Shown here: piece after piece, positions 8,135 to 15,624 of the stretch | Layout: each line of letters starts with the position of its first letter | Position numbering within the stretch: position 1 is the first letter of the stretch | DNA from: Bacillota bacterium | GTDB taxonomy: Bacteria > Bacillota > Clostridia > Lachnospirales > Lachnospiraceae | Assembly: GCA_023411225.1 (NCBI GenBank) | Contig: JAEYPA010000186.1 | Span: 1-19,916, forward strand | Direction: 5' to 3' | DNA length: 19,916 bases | Position numbers and translations under genes: made by a program | The notes under the pieces: generated by a model | What the model saw: only the letters and a program-made list of their open reading frames with translations | What the model was told of the DNA's origin: nothing | Databases searched by the model: none

Positions 8135-8908
8135 TTGAGAACCAGAGAGAGCAAAATAGACTATAATTATAAACTTGAGATTGCCTATGAGGGTACCCAT
8201 TATCAAGGGTGGCAGCAGCTAGGTGGTGACAGTCGTAATAACACTATACAAGGAATTCTTGCCAACGTACTGACTGCTTACTGTAAAGAGCCTATCAACC
8301 TCATTGGTGCCGGAAGAACAGACTCAGGAGTTCATGCATTAGGACAGGTGGCAAATTTCCGGACGACAAAAGTACTGGAACAAAAAGTGCTTTTGCAGTG
8401 GAATCAAAATCTCCCTCCGGATATACAGATTTTATCTTTAAAGAGAATGCCAGAGGACTTTCACAGTCGTTATTCTGCCATAGGTAAGCAGTATCGATAT
8501 CAGATATACTGCGGAGGAAAAGTCTCTCCATTTCTTCGTAATCAATGCATTTTTATGGAAGAGAACTTAGATATAAGCAGGATGCAGAAAGCTGCGAGGA
8601 TTCTAATAGGCAGACATGATTTTGCAGGCTTTGCATCTCAGATGAGAGATGGAAGGCCCACAGTAAAAACTATATCAGAGATCAGGTTTTCACAACAGGA
8701 CAATCTTGTCACCATAATATATGAAGGGGATGGCTTCCTATATCACATGCTTCGTATAGTGACTGGAACTCTTATTGAAGTAGGACTTCATAAGCGTTCA
8801 CTGGAAAGCCTGAGAACGATTCTTGAGACTAGAGATAGAAGCTTAGCCGGCCCTACCATAGCAGCGAAAGGACTTTGTTTGACAAAAATCTATTATAAAA
8901 ATATGTAA
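8135..8908 (+). CDS. truA: tRNA pseudouridine synthase A
   Basis: The 257-aa protein has the TruA core: the N-terminal AYEGTHYQGWQ, the catalytic GAGRTDSGVHALGQV motif with its Asp near residue 59, the SRYSAIGKQYRYQI segment, GRHDFAGFAS, and the C-terminal GDGFLYHMLRIVTGTLIEVG stretch. TruA converts U38-U40 of the anticodon stem-loop to pseudouridine in many tRNAs. TTG 8135 is used as start; AGGAG at 8122-8126 lies eight bases upstream, and no better ATG exists before the conserved N-terminal strand. It sits between the foldase terminator and spoVT, and a hairpin lies about 50 bases after its stop. Confidence 0.95.
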   Translation: MRTRESKIDYNYKLEIAYEGTHYQGWQQLGGDSRNNTIQGILANVLTAYCKEPINLIGAGRTDSGVHALGQVANFRTTKVLEQKVLLQWNQNLPPDIQILSLKRMPEDFHSRYSAIGKQYRYQIYCGGKVSPFLRNQCIFMEENLDISRMQKAARILIGRHDFAGFASQMRDGRPTVKTISEIRFSQQDNLVTIIYEGDGFLYHMLRIVTGTLIEVGLHKRSLESLRTILETRDRSLAGPTIAAKGLCLTKIYYKNM

Positions 8909-8958
8909 TGATACGATAATATAATAAAAAATAATATAAATAGAATTTTTGGTGTATT

Positions 8959-8996
8959 AATAGGGCTTTTCGTCAAACGGAAGGCTCTATTTGTAT
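8959..8996 (+). terminator. Probable terminator after truA
   Basis: AATAGGGCTTTTCG (8959-8972) pairs at all fourteen positions, counting G-U, with CGGAAGGCTCTATT (8978-8991) around a TCAAA loop. The following TTG is a short T tail, so termination may be partial. Confidence 0.6.
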
Positions 8997-9187
8997 ACCA
9001 GAAGTTTTCCTATAATAGTTACATATCGCACATATCAACTGTCTACTGAAAAACTCCTATACATGTAGTAGGTCCTTAAAAGTAAAATATTATGAAATGA
9101 ATTGTCAGAATGTATAAATTTCTCAGTTTTACTAACAATATAACTATAGCGCACTGTATATGATAAATGTTAAATGGAGGAAACATT

Positions 9188-9733
9188 ATGAAGGCAACTG
9201 GTATTGTAAGAAGAATAGATGATTTAGGTCGTGTGGTTATTCCAAAAGAAATTCGAAGAACTTTAAGAATTCGTGAGGGAGATCCGCTCGAGATTTTTAC
9301 TGACCGTGAAGGCGAAATTATTCTTAAAAAGTATTCTCCTATTGGCGAATTAAGTCAATTTGCAAAACAATATGCGGATTCGTTATCTCAAACAACAGGT
9401 CATATTGTATGCATTGCAGATCGAGACTCCTTAATTGCTGTTGCAGGAACTACAAAGAAGGATCTTGTTACCAAGGCAATTAGCAAAGAGCTGGAAGAGG
9501 CAATTAATCAGAGGGAAAATGTTATGAGTTCTTCAGATGATAAGAACTATAAGAGAATAACCAATGATGAAGAGGAGTATAAATATCAGGTAATCAGCCC
9601 AATTATCAGTGAGGGTGATGCCATTGGAGCTGTCATTATCTTAACAAAAGATCCTAAGGTGAAGTTTGGTGAAGTGGAAGCTAAGCTGGCTCATGCGGCA
9701 GCAGGTTTCTTAGGTCGTCAACTGGAACAATAA
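9188..9733 (+). CDS. spoVT: SpoVT, AbrB-family sporulation regulator
   Basis: Start ATG 9188 follows TGGAGG at 9175-9180 by seven bases; an upstream in-frame ATG at 9167 would include that site. The 181-aa product starts with the AbrB-type swapped-hairpin DNA-binding domain (MKATGIVRRIDDLGRVVIPKEIRRTLRI...GDPLEI). It continues with a GAF-like C-terminal domain of about 120 residues ending in AAAGFLGRQLE, the standard SpoVT layout. In spore formers SpoVT is made in the forespore under sigma-G, modulates other sigma-G genes and affects coat and germination properties. I looked for a sigma-G promoter in the 279 bases upstream and saw none I would defend. The gene has its own excellent terminator, and the pilus operon starts beyond it. 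Confidence 0.96.
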   Translation: MKATGIVRRIDDLGRVVIPKEIRRTLRIREGDPLEIFTDREGEIILKKYSPIGELSQFAKQYADSLSQTTGHIVCIADRDSLIAVAGTTKKDLVTKAISKELEEAINQRENVMSSSDDKNYKRITNDEEEYKYQVISPIISEGDAIGAVIILTKDPKVKFGEVEAKLAHAAAGFLGRQLEQ

Positions 9734-9750
9734 ATAATAAGTAGTGATTA

Positions 9751-9781
9751 AGGATGTTTCTTATGGGAAACATCTTTTTTT
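9751..9781 (+). terminator. Terminator after spoVT
   Basis: GATGTTTC (9753-9760) pairs perfectly with GAAACATC (9767-9774) and is followed by T7. It isolates the spoVT transcript from the pilus genes downstream. Confidence 0.92.
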
Positions 9782-10139
9782 GTTGCACACAAGAAACGTC
9801 ACTAAAAAAGAGTTTATCCTCTCTGTGCTCAGATAACACTTGGCACTTATTATACGCTTTTATTTTCTTTTTTATGCCTAAATAGTTAATAAAATTATTT
9901 ACGAATTTTTTTCTATTTATTAGAAGCCTTATTGTATAAATATAATAAAATGTAAATAATTAACAAATTTATATTGAAATGATTTCTTAAGAATGATATC
10001 TTACAATAGACAGACAGTTGCTTTGCAAATGTTAGGAACAACCCCAACCGGATATCAACAGTAAGAAAAATTATTAGTATGCGACAGGAAAAGTAGAAGC
10101 TTATTAAATGTGTGAAGAAGGACAAGGGGGCAGACAGTT
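9782..10139. other. AT-rich intergenic region upstream of the pilus operon
   Basis: About 360 bases without a gene. Bases 9840-9975 are very AT-rich, including a lone TATAAT at 9941-9946 with no matching -35. The best promoter is at 9974-10002. The predicted leader of about 130 bases contains a 9-base direct repeat, CAGACAGTT at 10011-10019 and 10131-10139. It has no recognisable riboswitch; I specifically looked for cyclic-di-GMP type I and II cores and did not find them. Confidence 0.65.
9974..10002 (+). promoter_or_regulatory. Candidate sigma-A promoter of the pilus operon
   Basis: TTGAAA (9974-9979), a 17-base spacer and TATCTT (9997-10002), preceded by TGA that gives an extended -10. 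A 10-base perfect palindrome, TTCTTAAGAA, lies in the spacer at 9984-9993 and could be an operator. AT-rich DNA directly upstream could serve as an UP element. Confidence 0.55.
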
Positions 10140-13100
10140 ATGAATAATGGTGCTACCAAACAAGAGAAGAGGGCAAAACCGCGTAAGAGAAGGAGTAAGA
10201 TTATATTTACTATAATGATTCTTATGGTGTTAATAGCTACCAACCTGATACAGGATGCTTCAAAGTATGAAAGTATGGCACAAGAGGACACAATCATTGA
10301 AAGTGGTAACCAAGTTACCCAGGAGGAACAGCAATGGAAAGAGGAATTATCAAACCTTAGTTTAAAAGGCGATGGTTCAATAGACGATATTTTGGCAGTT
10401 GCCAAGTCACAGCTAGGCTATGAACAACGTTTAGTTGAGAGTAATCCTGAAGAGAATAAGAATGAACCTAAGTATTACAGTCGATATGGAGCAGAATTTA
10501 ATCGTCCATACGACCCTTGGAATACAACATTTATGGCTTTTTGCCTACAGTATGCGAAAGTAAGGGGAGATGTATTTCCAGTAGATCTGGAGTGCACAAA
10601 CTGGATGAAAGCATTGCAGGGAAAAGGCTTTTTTTATGCGCAAGAGGACCGGAAACCTACTATAGGAAATCTAGTTTTTTTAAATAAAGATGGAGATCAA
10701 GAGAAGACTTATGTGGGATTGATAGAGGATATAAAGGAAGAGAAGAATATTACAACTCTACATATGATTGTTGGAGATTATGATGGAAAGGTGCAGGAAG
10801 TTGACTATAAGTCTACGGAGGTTATTGGGTATGGAGTGATTCCTGAAGCTACAATGTCAAACAAGGCTACAGTTTCAGGAGCAAAAAAGAAAACACAGGT
10901 TGCTCAACCTACTTCTCAGCCTAATAAAATTGCATCTAATAGTGAAACAGGGGACTCTGATTTTAAGAGTGCAGGAGATACGAAAGGAGAATCACCATCA
11001 TCAACACCTACTACCGCAAACCCAACTATTATACCAACGGTGGATAGTAGATCAGAGGGAATTAAGTTGAATTTGTTTGATTATGATGGAGGGCCTGGTG
11101 TTAATCTGGATTCAGATAAAAATTCAGTGGATCATCCGATTTATCAAGGAATCAATGCTGGTAGAGATTTTCTCTTTTTGGGGCAGGCAAGTAGCAACAC
11201 AATAAACATGAATACCTATACTGGTGGCGATTCAGCACGCCAGGGAATTGTTAAGAGTATGTTGTCTAGTAACGGCTATCCTACCCTTATCGTCGGTTCA
11301 CAGGCTAACTTGGACTATCTCTTTAACCCATCCCAAACTACTGTAGTTGGTAAGAAAACTTATGAGAATGTAAACCATCTATTTACAAAGGAAAATGGGT
11401 ATTACATATTTGATAGCAATAAGAATTACGCCCATTATGGAAGTACTGCAGGGAATGGTGATTTTACTGTGTATTACCCTACTTATAATGCATGGACTCC
11501 TTTCGAATCTAATGAGAAAATTGGATTTTTCCCATTTAACAAGTATGACAGTAGTAAAACCTCTGTCTTAGCAAGTGATCAGCCGGTTAGTTCATGGTCA
11601 CAGGGCCTATACAACCACCATTTTGGGTTGACTATGGAGTTTGATTTTCAACTTAACGAAGGCAAGATGGTAAATGGTCAACCAATGACATTTGAATTTC
11701 GTGGTGATGATGACGTATGGGTATTTATTGACGATGTTCTGGTGTTAGATATGGGTGGTATACACGGAGCTGTAGGCGGACGAATTAATTTTAAGAATGG
11801 TACAGCAACTGTTGATTCTGCTGTTGGACTTAACAACAATACTGCGACTGGTCCGATTACCAGAAGTATTGCAAGTCTGTTTCCTAAAGATAAACCATAT
11901 GATGACAGAGACTGGTCAAGACATAAATTAAAGTTCTATTATCTGGAACGTGGAAGTACATTTTCGAATAATTATATCAAGTTCAACCTTCCAACTGGCT
12001 TACATATTGAAAAGAAACTAACCGGGAATAATGCTGCTCTATATGCTGACAAGGATTATGAATTCCAGCTTTATGTAGAAGAAGCAGTAGGATCAGGTCA
12101 GTATGATTTATATAAAGGGTCAGAGGCTTATTATAACAATGATATGACTAAAAAAGTTGTCTTTGATAGTAATGGTATCTTTAAGATGAAGGCAGGACAG
12201 ACCGTAGATATTTATGATATTAACGCTAATAAAAAGTATTATCTGAAAGAAGTTAATATTGATGAGAATATCATTGCTGATGTTAAGATTGGCACAAATT
12301 CTTTGGATAAATTGGATAAAGATACAACAAACAAAATTTACTGGGTGAAAAGCAATGAAGAGTATGTATATGCCAGACCATCCATTTGCTTTGATAATCA
12401 GTTGAGAGAAGAATACAAAGATATTACCATACAAAAAAAATGGTTGAAGCCAGATGGCAGTACTACACCGGAGATTACGTTAAAACTCTGGTGTAAGAGA
12501 AGTGATGAGACGGAAACCAAGCTTTTAGAAACAATTAAGATGAATACTTCATTAGGCTTTAAGCAAACAAGACATCTACCAGTTAGAGTAGGTAGTATTA
12601 CCTTCTCCTATAGCGTTTCAGAGGATACAATAAATGGATATAAAACTTCTATAACGTCACAAGAAAATGATAATGATTATATCATTACTATTTGTAATAT
12701 TGCAACCTTTGAGCTTCAGGTGGTGAAAAGATGGTTGAAGCCAGATGGCTCAGAAAAGACGGATGGTATCCTGGATAAGGTTGATGTTACCCTAAAAAGA
12801 ACCACAACACCAATCTCTACAACGCCAGTGAATGGTACAGTGGTGGAGAAGATAGAACTAAAGGCAAGTTCTAATCCCGATATTAATTGGGCAAAGACAT
12901 GGAGTGATTTGGAAGCCTATGACGGAGCAGGGAAACTGTATTACTATTATGTCGAGGAGACACCTCTGGATAATTATCGCACTACCTATGATAATAATTT
13001 AGTCACTGTTTCAAGCAGGTCCAGACAAATTACTATTAATAACATCTACAAATTTGTTGATAATATCACGCTTCCTGGAACTGGAGGCAGTGGAGTTATA

Positions 13101-13187
13101 GCATTTACCATTACAGGATTGGCATTAATGGGAATCGCGTGGTTATTTCTATTATTAGTTTTTGGTAGCAAAAGGAGGTGTAAATAA
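10140..13187 (+). CDS. Large LPXTG surface adhesin with fibro-slime domain, probable tip pilin
   Basis: A 1015-aa wall-anchored protein; AGGGGG at 10125-10130 precedes ATG 10140. A basic N terminus and one hydrophobic segment (about residues 20-37) act as signal or anchor. Residues about 80-235 resemble a CHAP amidase fold (AVAKSQLGYEQ, YSRYGAEF, MAFCLQYA, GYGVIP), but the positions expected to be catalytic are Asn128 and Tyr191, so it looks inactive. A Ser/Thr/Pro linker leads to a fibro-slime domain with GDDDVWVF at 522-529 and LDMGGIHGAVGG. Then come a SpaA-like domain (about 620-755) and two Cna-B-type domains, each starting with WLKPDG (768 and 865). It ends with LPGTG (978-982), a membrane segment and KRRCK. 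Such proteins cap sortase-built pili and bind surfaces; the ligand is unknown. It is first in the operon, with the backbone pilin gene 59 bases later. Confidence 0.85.
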   Translation: MNNGATKQEKRAKPRKRRSKIIFTIMILMVLIATNLIQDASKYESMAQEDTIIESGNQVTQEEQQWKEELSNLSLKGDGSIDDILAVAKSQLGYEQRLVESNPEENKNEPKYYSRYGAEFNRPYDPWNTTFMAFCLQYAKVRGDVFPVDLECTNWMKALQGKGFFYAQEDRKPTIGNLVFLNKDGDQEKTYVGLIEDIKEEKNITTLHMIVGDYDGKVQEVDYKSTEVIGYGVIPEATMSNKATVSGAKKKTQVAQPTSQPNKIASNSETGDSDFKSAGDTKGESPSSTPTTANPTIIPTVDSRSEGIKLNLFDYDGGPGVNLDSDKNSVDHPIYQGINAGRDFLFLGQASSNTINMNTYTGGDSARQGIVKSMLSSNGYPTLIVGSQANLDYLFNPSQTTVVGKKTYENVNHLFTKENGYYIFDSNKNYAHYGSTAGNGDFTVYYPTYNAWTPFESNEKIGFFPFNKYDSSKTSVLASDQPVSSWSQGLYNHHFGLTMEFDFQLNEGKMVNGQPMTFEFRGDDDVWVFIDDVLVLDMGGIHGAVGGRINFKNGTATVDSAVGLNNNTATGPITRSIASLFPKDKPYDDRDWSRHKLKFYYLERGSTFSNNYIKFNLPTGLHIEKKLTGNNAALYADKDYEFQLYVEEAVGSGQYDLYKGSEAYYNNDMTKKVVFDSNGIFKMKAGQTVDIYDINANKKYYLKEVNIDENIIADVKIGTNSLDKLDKDTTNKIYWVKSNEEYVYARPSICFDNQLREEYKDITIQKKWLKPDGSTTPEITLKLWCKRSDETETKLLETIKMNTSLGFKQTRHLPVRVGSITFSYSVSEDTINGYKTSITSQENDNDYIITICNIATFELQVVKRWLKPDGSEKTDGILDKVDVTLKRTTTPISTTPVNGTVVEKIELKASSNPDINWAKTWSDLEAYDGAGKLYYYYVEETPLDNYRTTYDNNLVTVSSRSRQITINNIYKFVDNITLPGTGGSGVIAFTITGLALMGIAWLFLLLVFGSKRRCK
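12441..12749 (+). repeat. Two exact 18-base copies marking tandem Cna-B-type domains
   Basis: TGGTTGAAGCCAGATGGC occurs at 12441-12458 and 12732-12749, in the same reading frame, 291 bases apart. It encodes WLKPDG at the start of two successive Cna-B-type domains. The rest of the two domains has diverged, including an insertion in the second. Confidence 0.85.
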
Positions 13188-13190
13188 GGA

Positions 13191-13220
13191 TTAAATACAC
13201 ACTCCAAAGATGACTATAAT
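13191..13220 (+). promoter_or_regulatory. Possible internal promoter for the backbone pilin
   Basis: A perfect -10 TATAAT at 13215-13220 lies 18 bases after TTAAAT (13191-13196), a poor -35. It sits in the 59-base gap before the backbone pilin gene, where extra transcription would make sense. The call is weak because the region is AT-rich. Confidence 0.3.
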
Positions 13221-13246
13221 AATTAAATGGAAAGGTTAGATTAGAA

Positions 13247-14704
13247 ATGAAAAAAATAGTATCACTGGTATTATGCTTATCAATGTTGTTGGTTATGTTA
13301 CTAGGAACAACTGCTTTCGGAGCAGTGGATGAGAATTCAAAAGGCACTTTTAGTGTAAAGGATATTCAAAATGGTGCTACTGTAACTGCATATAAGATAA
13401 TTAAGGCCAATTTTAAAGAAGGTTACTTTGCAGGGTACTCCTATGTGGATGAAGTTCAGAATTGGATGAAGACCAATAGTTATAAAACATATGCTGATGA
13501 TATTAGTGATTTAGGTAAAGCAACCCCAGAATTTCAGAAAGGATTTTATTCAGATCTTATAGCTGCAATGACTGCATCACCTGCATTACTTTCTCTAAGC
13601 CCAATAGATAGTAAAACATCTGATGGTAATCCTGTAGAATTTAATAATATGCCATTGGGTCAATACTTATTAATTGCTGAAGGTGGAGATTATATTTATC
13701 TTCCAGCAGTTGCAAACATAAAAGCTGTCCTAAAAGATAATGATTATGTGGCTGAAGGCGAAACAATTTCCATGAAAAAGGAAACTGTTACCATAGATAA
13801 AACAGTTAATGGCGCTGATATGACCACTGCTGGCTTAGATGAGGAGTTAAATTATGTGATTAGTGCTGCTGTTCCAGAATACCCAGCTAAAGCAATCAAT
13901 AAGTTTTATGAAATTAAAGATGAGTTATCAGCTGGTTTGAAACTGGTTGACGGAAGTATAACAGTTCAGGGTGTAAAATCATCAGTGGCTACCACTATTC
14001 CAACAACAGCTTATCAGTTAACTACTGTAGGGCAAACCACTACAATCAACTTTATAGATTTTGATACTATTAAAGATTATGATCATGTAAAAGTTTCCTA
14101 TAAGGCTAAATTAACATCTGCAGCTATAGTTGGTATGGAAGGCAATAGAAATGATGCAACCTTAAAGTATGCGAATAATCCAAGTAAAAGTAACAGTTAT
14201 ACCACTAAGACAGACGATGCAATGGTATACACTTTTGGTCTTAAGGTATATAAAATCGATGGAGCTACTGTAAATGATGTAGCACCAACTCCACTTGCTG
14301 GCGCAACTTTTAGGCTCGAGAAATTTGTGGGTAGTAAGTGGGAGCCTGTCTCTGGAGCTGAAAAACTTATTACAAATTCAGAAGGTAGATTTGATGTAAA
14401 ACAATTAAAAGATGGAAAATATCGTTTGGTTGAATTACAGGCACCTGATGGATTTAGTATGCAGGTTAAAGACTTAGAATTTCAGATTGTAGCAGAAAAA
14501 GTTAATGGCAAATTGGTAGCTAAAGTTGACGGAGTGGAGCTAGACGGTGGTTATTATTCTCCTACCATTTGTAACTATAGAACTGTCTTACCTTGGACTG
14601 GTGGAAATGGTACTATCATCTTTACAGTGGTTGGTATTCTATTAATGGTTGGAGCTGTTACATTCCTTGTTATTAGAAAAAGAATGTCATCAGTTGTTAA
14701 ATAG
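13247..14704 (+). CDS. Backbone (major) pilin, isopeptide-forming, LPWTG-anchored
   Basis: The 485-aa protein has a signal peptide (MKK start, hydrophobic core, likely cleavage around TTAFGA). An N-terminal pilin D1-type domain follows at about residues 35-170 (VKDIQNGATVTAYKI, FNNMPLGQYLLIAEGG). The middle domain starts VTIDKTVNG. A Cna-B/SpaA domain at about 330-430 carries the E-box YRLVELQAPDGF, with Glu396 as the likely isopeptide catalyst. LPWTG (448-452), a membrane helix and RKRMSSVVK close the protein. Sortase cleavage between T and G would link each subunit to a Lys of the next. The usual YPK pilin motif at the end of D1 is not seen; MKK at 176-178 is in the expected place. The ribosome site AAAGG (13231-13235) is set a rather long 11 bases from ATG. 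It lies between the adhesin and the sortase gene. Confidence 0.9.
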   Translation: MKKIVSLVLCLSMLLVMLLGTTAFGAVDENSKGTFSVKDIQNGATVTAYKIIKANFKEGYFAGYSYVDEVQNWMKTNSYKTYADDISDLGKATPEFQKGFYSDLIAAMTASPALLSLSPIDSKTSDGNPVEFNNMPLGQYLLIAEGGDYIYLPAVANIKAVLKDNDYVAEGETISMKKETVTIDKTVNGADMTTAGLDEELNYVISAAVPEYPAKAINKFYEIKDELSAGLKLVDGSITVQGVKSSVATTIPTTAYQLTTVGQTTTINFIDFDTIKDYDHVKVSYKAKLTSAAIVGMEGNRNDATLKYANNPSKSNSYTTKTDDAMVYTFGLKVYKIDGATVNDVAPTPLAGATFRLEKFVGSKWEPVSGAEKLITNSEGRFDVKQLKDGKYRLVELQAPDGFSMQVKDLEFQIVAEKVNGKLVAKVDGVELDGGYYSPTICNYRTVLPWTGGNGTIIFTVVGILLMVGAVTFLVIRKRMSSVVK

Positions 14705-14723
14705 AGGTATATAAAGACAATAG

Positions 14724-14758
14724 AATCAGGGACGAATTGAAAGGATTCGTCCTTGATT
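14724..14758 (+). other. Strong intercistronic hairpin after the backbone pilin gene
   Basis: AATCAGGGACGAAT (14724-14737) pairs at all fourteen positions, with one G-U, with ATTCGTCCTTGATT (14745-14758) around a seven-base loop. Only TATTAAC follows, so it lacks the T-run of a strong terminator. It may partly terminate transcription or protect the pilin mRNA, lowering the amount of downstream sortase message. Confidence 0.7.
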
Positions 14759-14780
14759 TATTAACAGTATGGAGTGGTAT

Positions 14781-15608
14781 ATGAAACGTAGAACTATTGT
14801 CTTTATCTGCATTGTGTTTTTTGTAGGGCTTGCTGTTCTGCTATATCCTACTGTTAGTAACTATATCAACAGTCTTAACCAGGGAAATGCTATTGCAGAA
14901 TACAATCAGTCGGTTGGTAAACTTTCTAAACAGGATTATAAAACAATCCTTGAAAAAGCAAATACATACAATGCAGAACTATTAAAAAAAGCCAACCGCT
15001 TCAAACTTTCCCCGGAAGAGCAAGAGGAATACAATTCTGTTCTAAATCTGTCCGGGGATGGAATAATTGGATATATAGAGATTGAAAAACTTGGAATAAA
15101 GCTTTCTATTGCCCATGGAATGAGTGAATCTGTGCTTGAGAAAGGTATTGGACATATGGAAGGTTCCTCTATCCCATGTGGAGGGCCTGGTACCCATGCT
15201 GTTTTAGTTGGTCACAGAGCACTACCCTCTGCAAAGCTGTTTACAGATTTAGATCAGATGAAAGAGGGGGATATCTTTACCTTACATATCTTAAACCTAG
15301 TATTAACCTACCAGGTTGACCAGATTAAGATTGTTAAGCCAGATCACATGGGTGATCTAAGTATTGAAGAAGGGAAGGATTATGTTACCCTGGTAACTTG
15401 TACTCCTTATGCAGTAAATACTCATCGGTTGTTAGTGAGGGGTAAGAGAATTGCAACTGTAAAGGAAGATAATGATTCAGAAGTTAAAAAGGAAGTTCAT
15501 AACAATAAAAGCATTAGTCTGTTTGAAACCGCACCGCTTGTGATTGCTTCTGTTCTGTTGATTATTTTTTGCATTGTAGTAATCAAATTTATTAAAATGC
15601 GGAAGTAG
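14781..15608 (+). CDS. Class C (pilus-polymerising) sortase
   Basis: ATG 14781 is preferred because GGAG at 14771-14774 lies six bases upstream; the earlier ATG at 14769 overlaps that site. The 275-aa protein has an N-terminal membrane helix, a YNQSVG/EEQEEYNSVL helical region, and the sortase barrel beginning GIIGYIEI. Catalytic residues are visible: His145 in LVGHRALPSAKLF, Cys207 in TLVTCTPY and Arg216 in NTHR. A second membrane helix near the C terminus ends in KMRK, as in pilin-type sortases. No DPW/DPF lid motif is seen before the barrel; the region reads NLSGDG, so the active site may be lidless. It would join backbone, tip and base pilins through Lys-Thr isopeptide bonds at the outer membrane face. 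It lies between the backbone and base pilin genes. Confidence 0.93.
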   Translation: MKRRTIVFICIVFFVGLAVLLYPTVSNYINSLNQGNAIAEYNQSVGKLSKQDYKTILEKANTYNAELLKKANRFKLSPEEQEEYNSVLNLSGDGIIGYIEIEKLGIKLSIAHGMSESVLEKGIGHMEGSSIPCGGPGTHAVLVGHRALPSAKLFTDLDQMKEGDIFTLHILNLVLTYQVDQIKIVKPDHMGDLSIEEGKDYVTLVTCTPYAVNTHRLLVRGKRIATVKEDNDSEVKKEVHNNKSISLFETAPLVIASVLLIIFCIVVIKFIKMRK

Positions 15609-15624
15609 CAAAGGAGTTGATAGA

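Noticed and set aside
9941..9946. Perfect TATAAT as the main pilus promoter
   Set aside because: It sits in very AT-rich DNA with no -35 at 15-19 bases; the extended -10 site at 9997-10002 is better.
10011..10139. Cyclic-di-GMP or other riboswitch in the pilus operon leader
   Set aside because: Neither the conserved type I core (ACGCAAAGCC region) nor a type II core is present, and no extended pairing was found. The 9-base repeat CAGACAGTT alone is weak.
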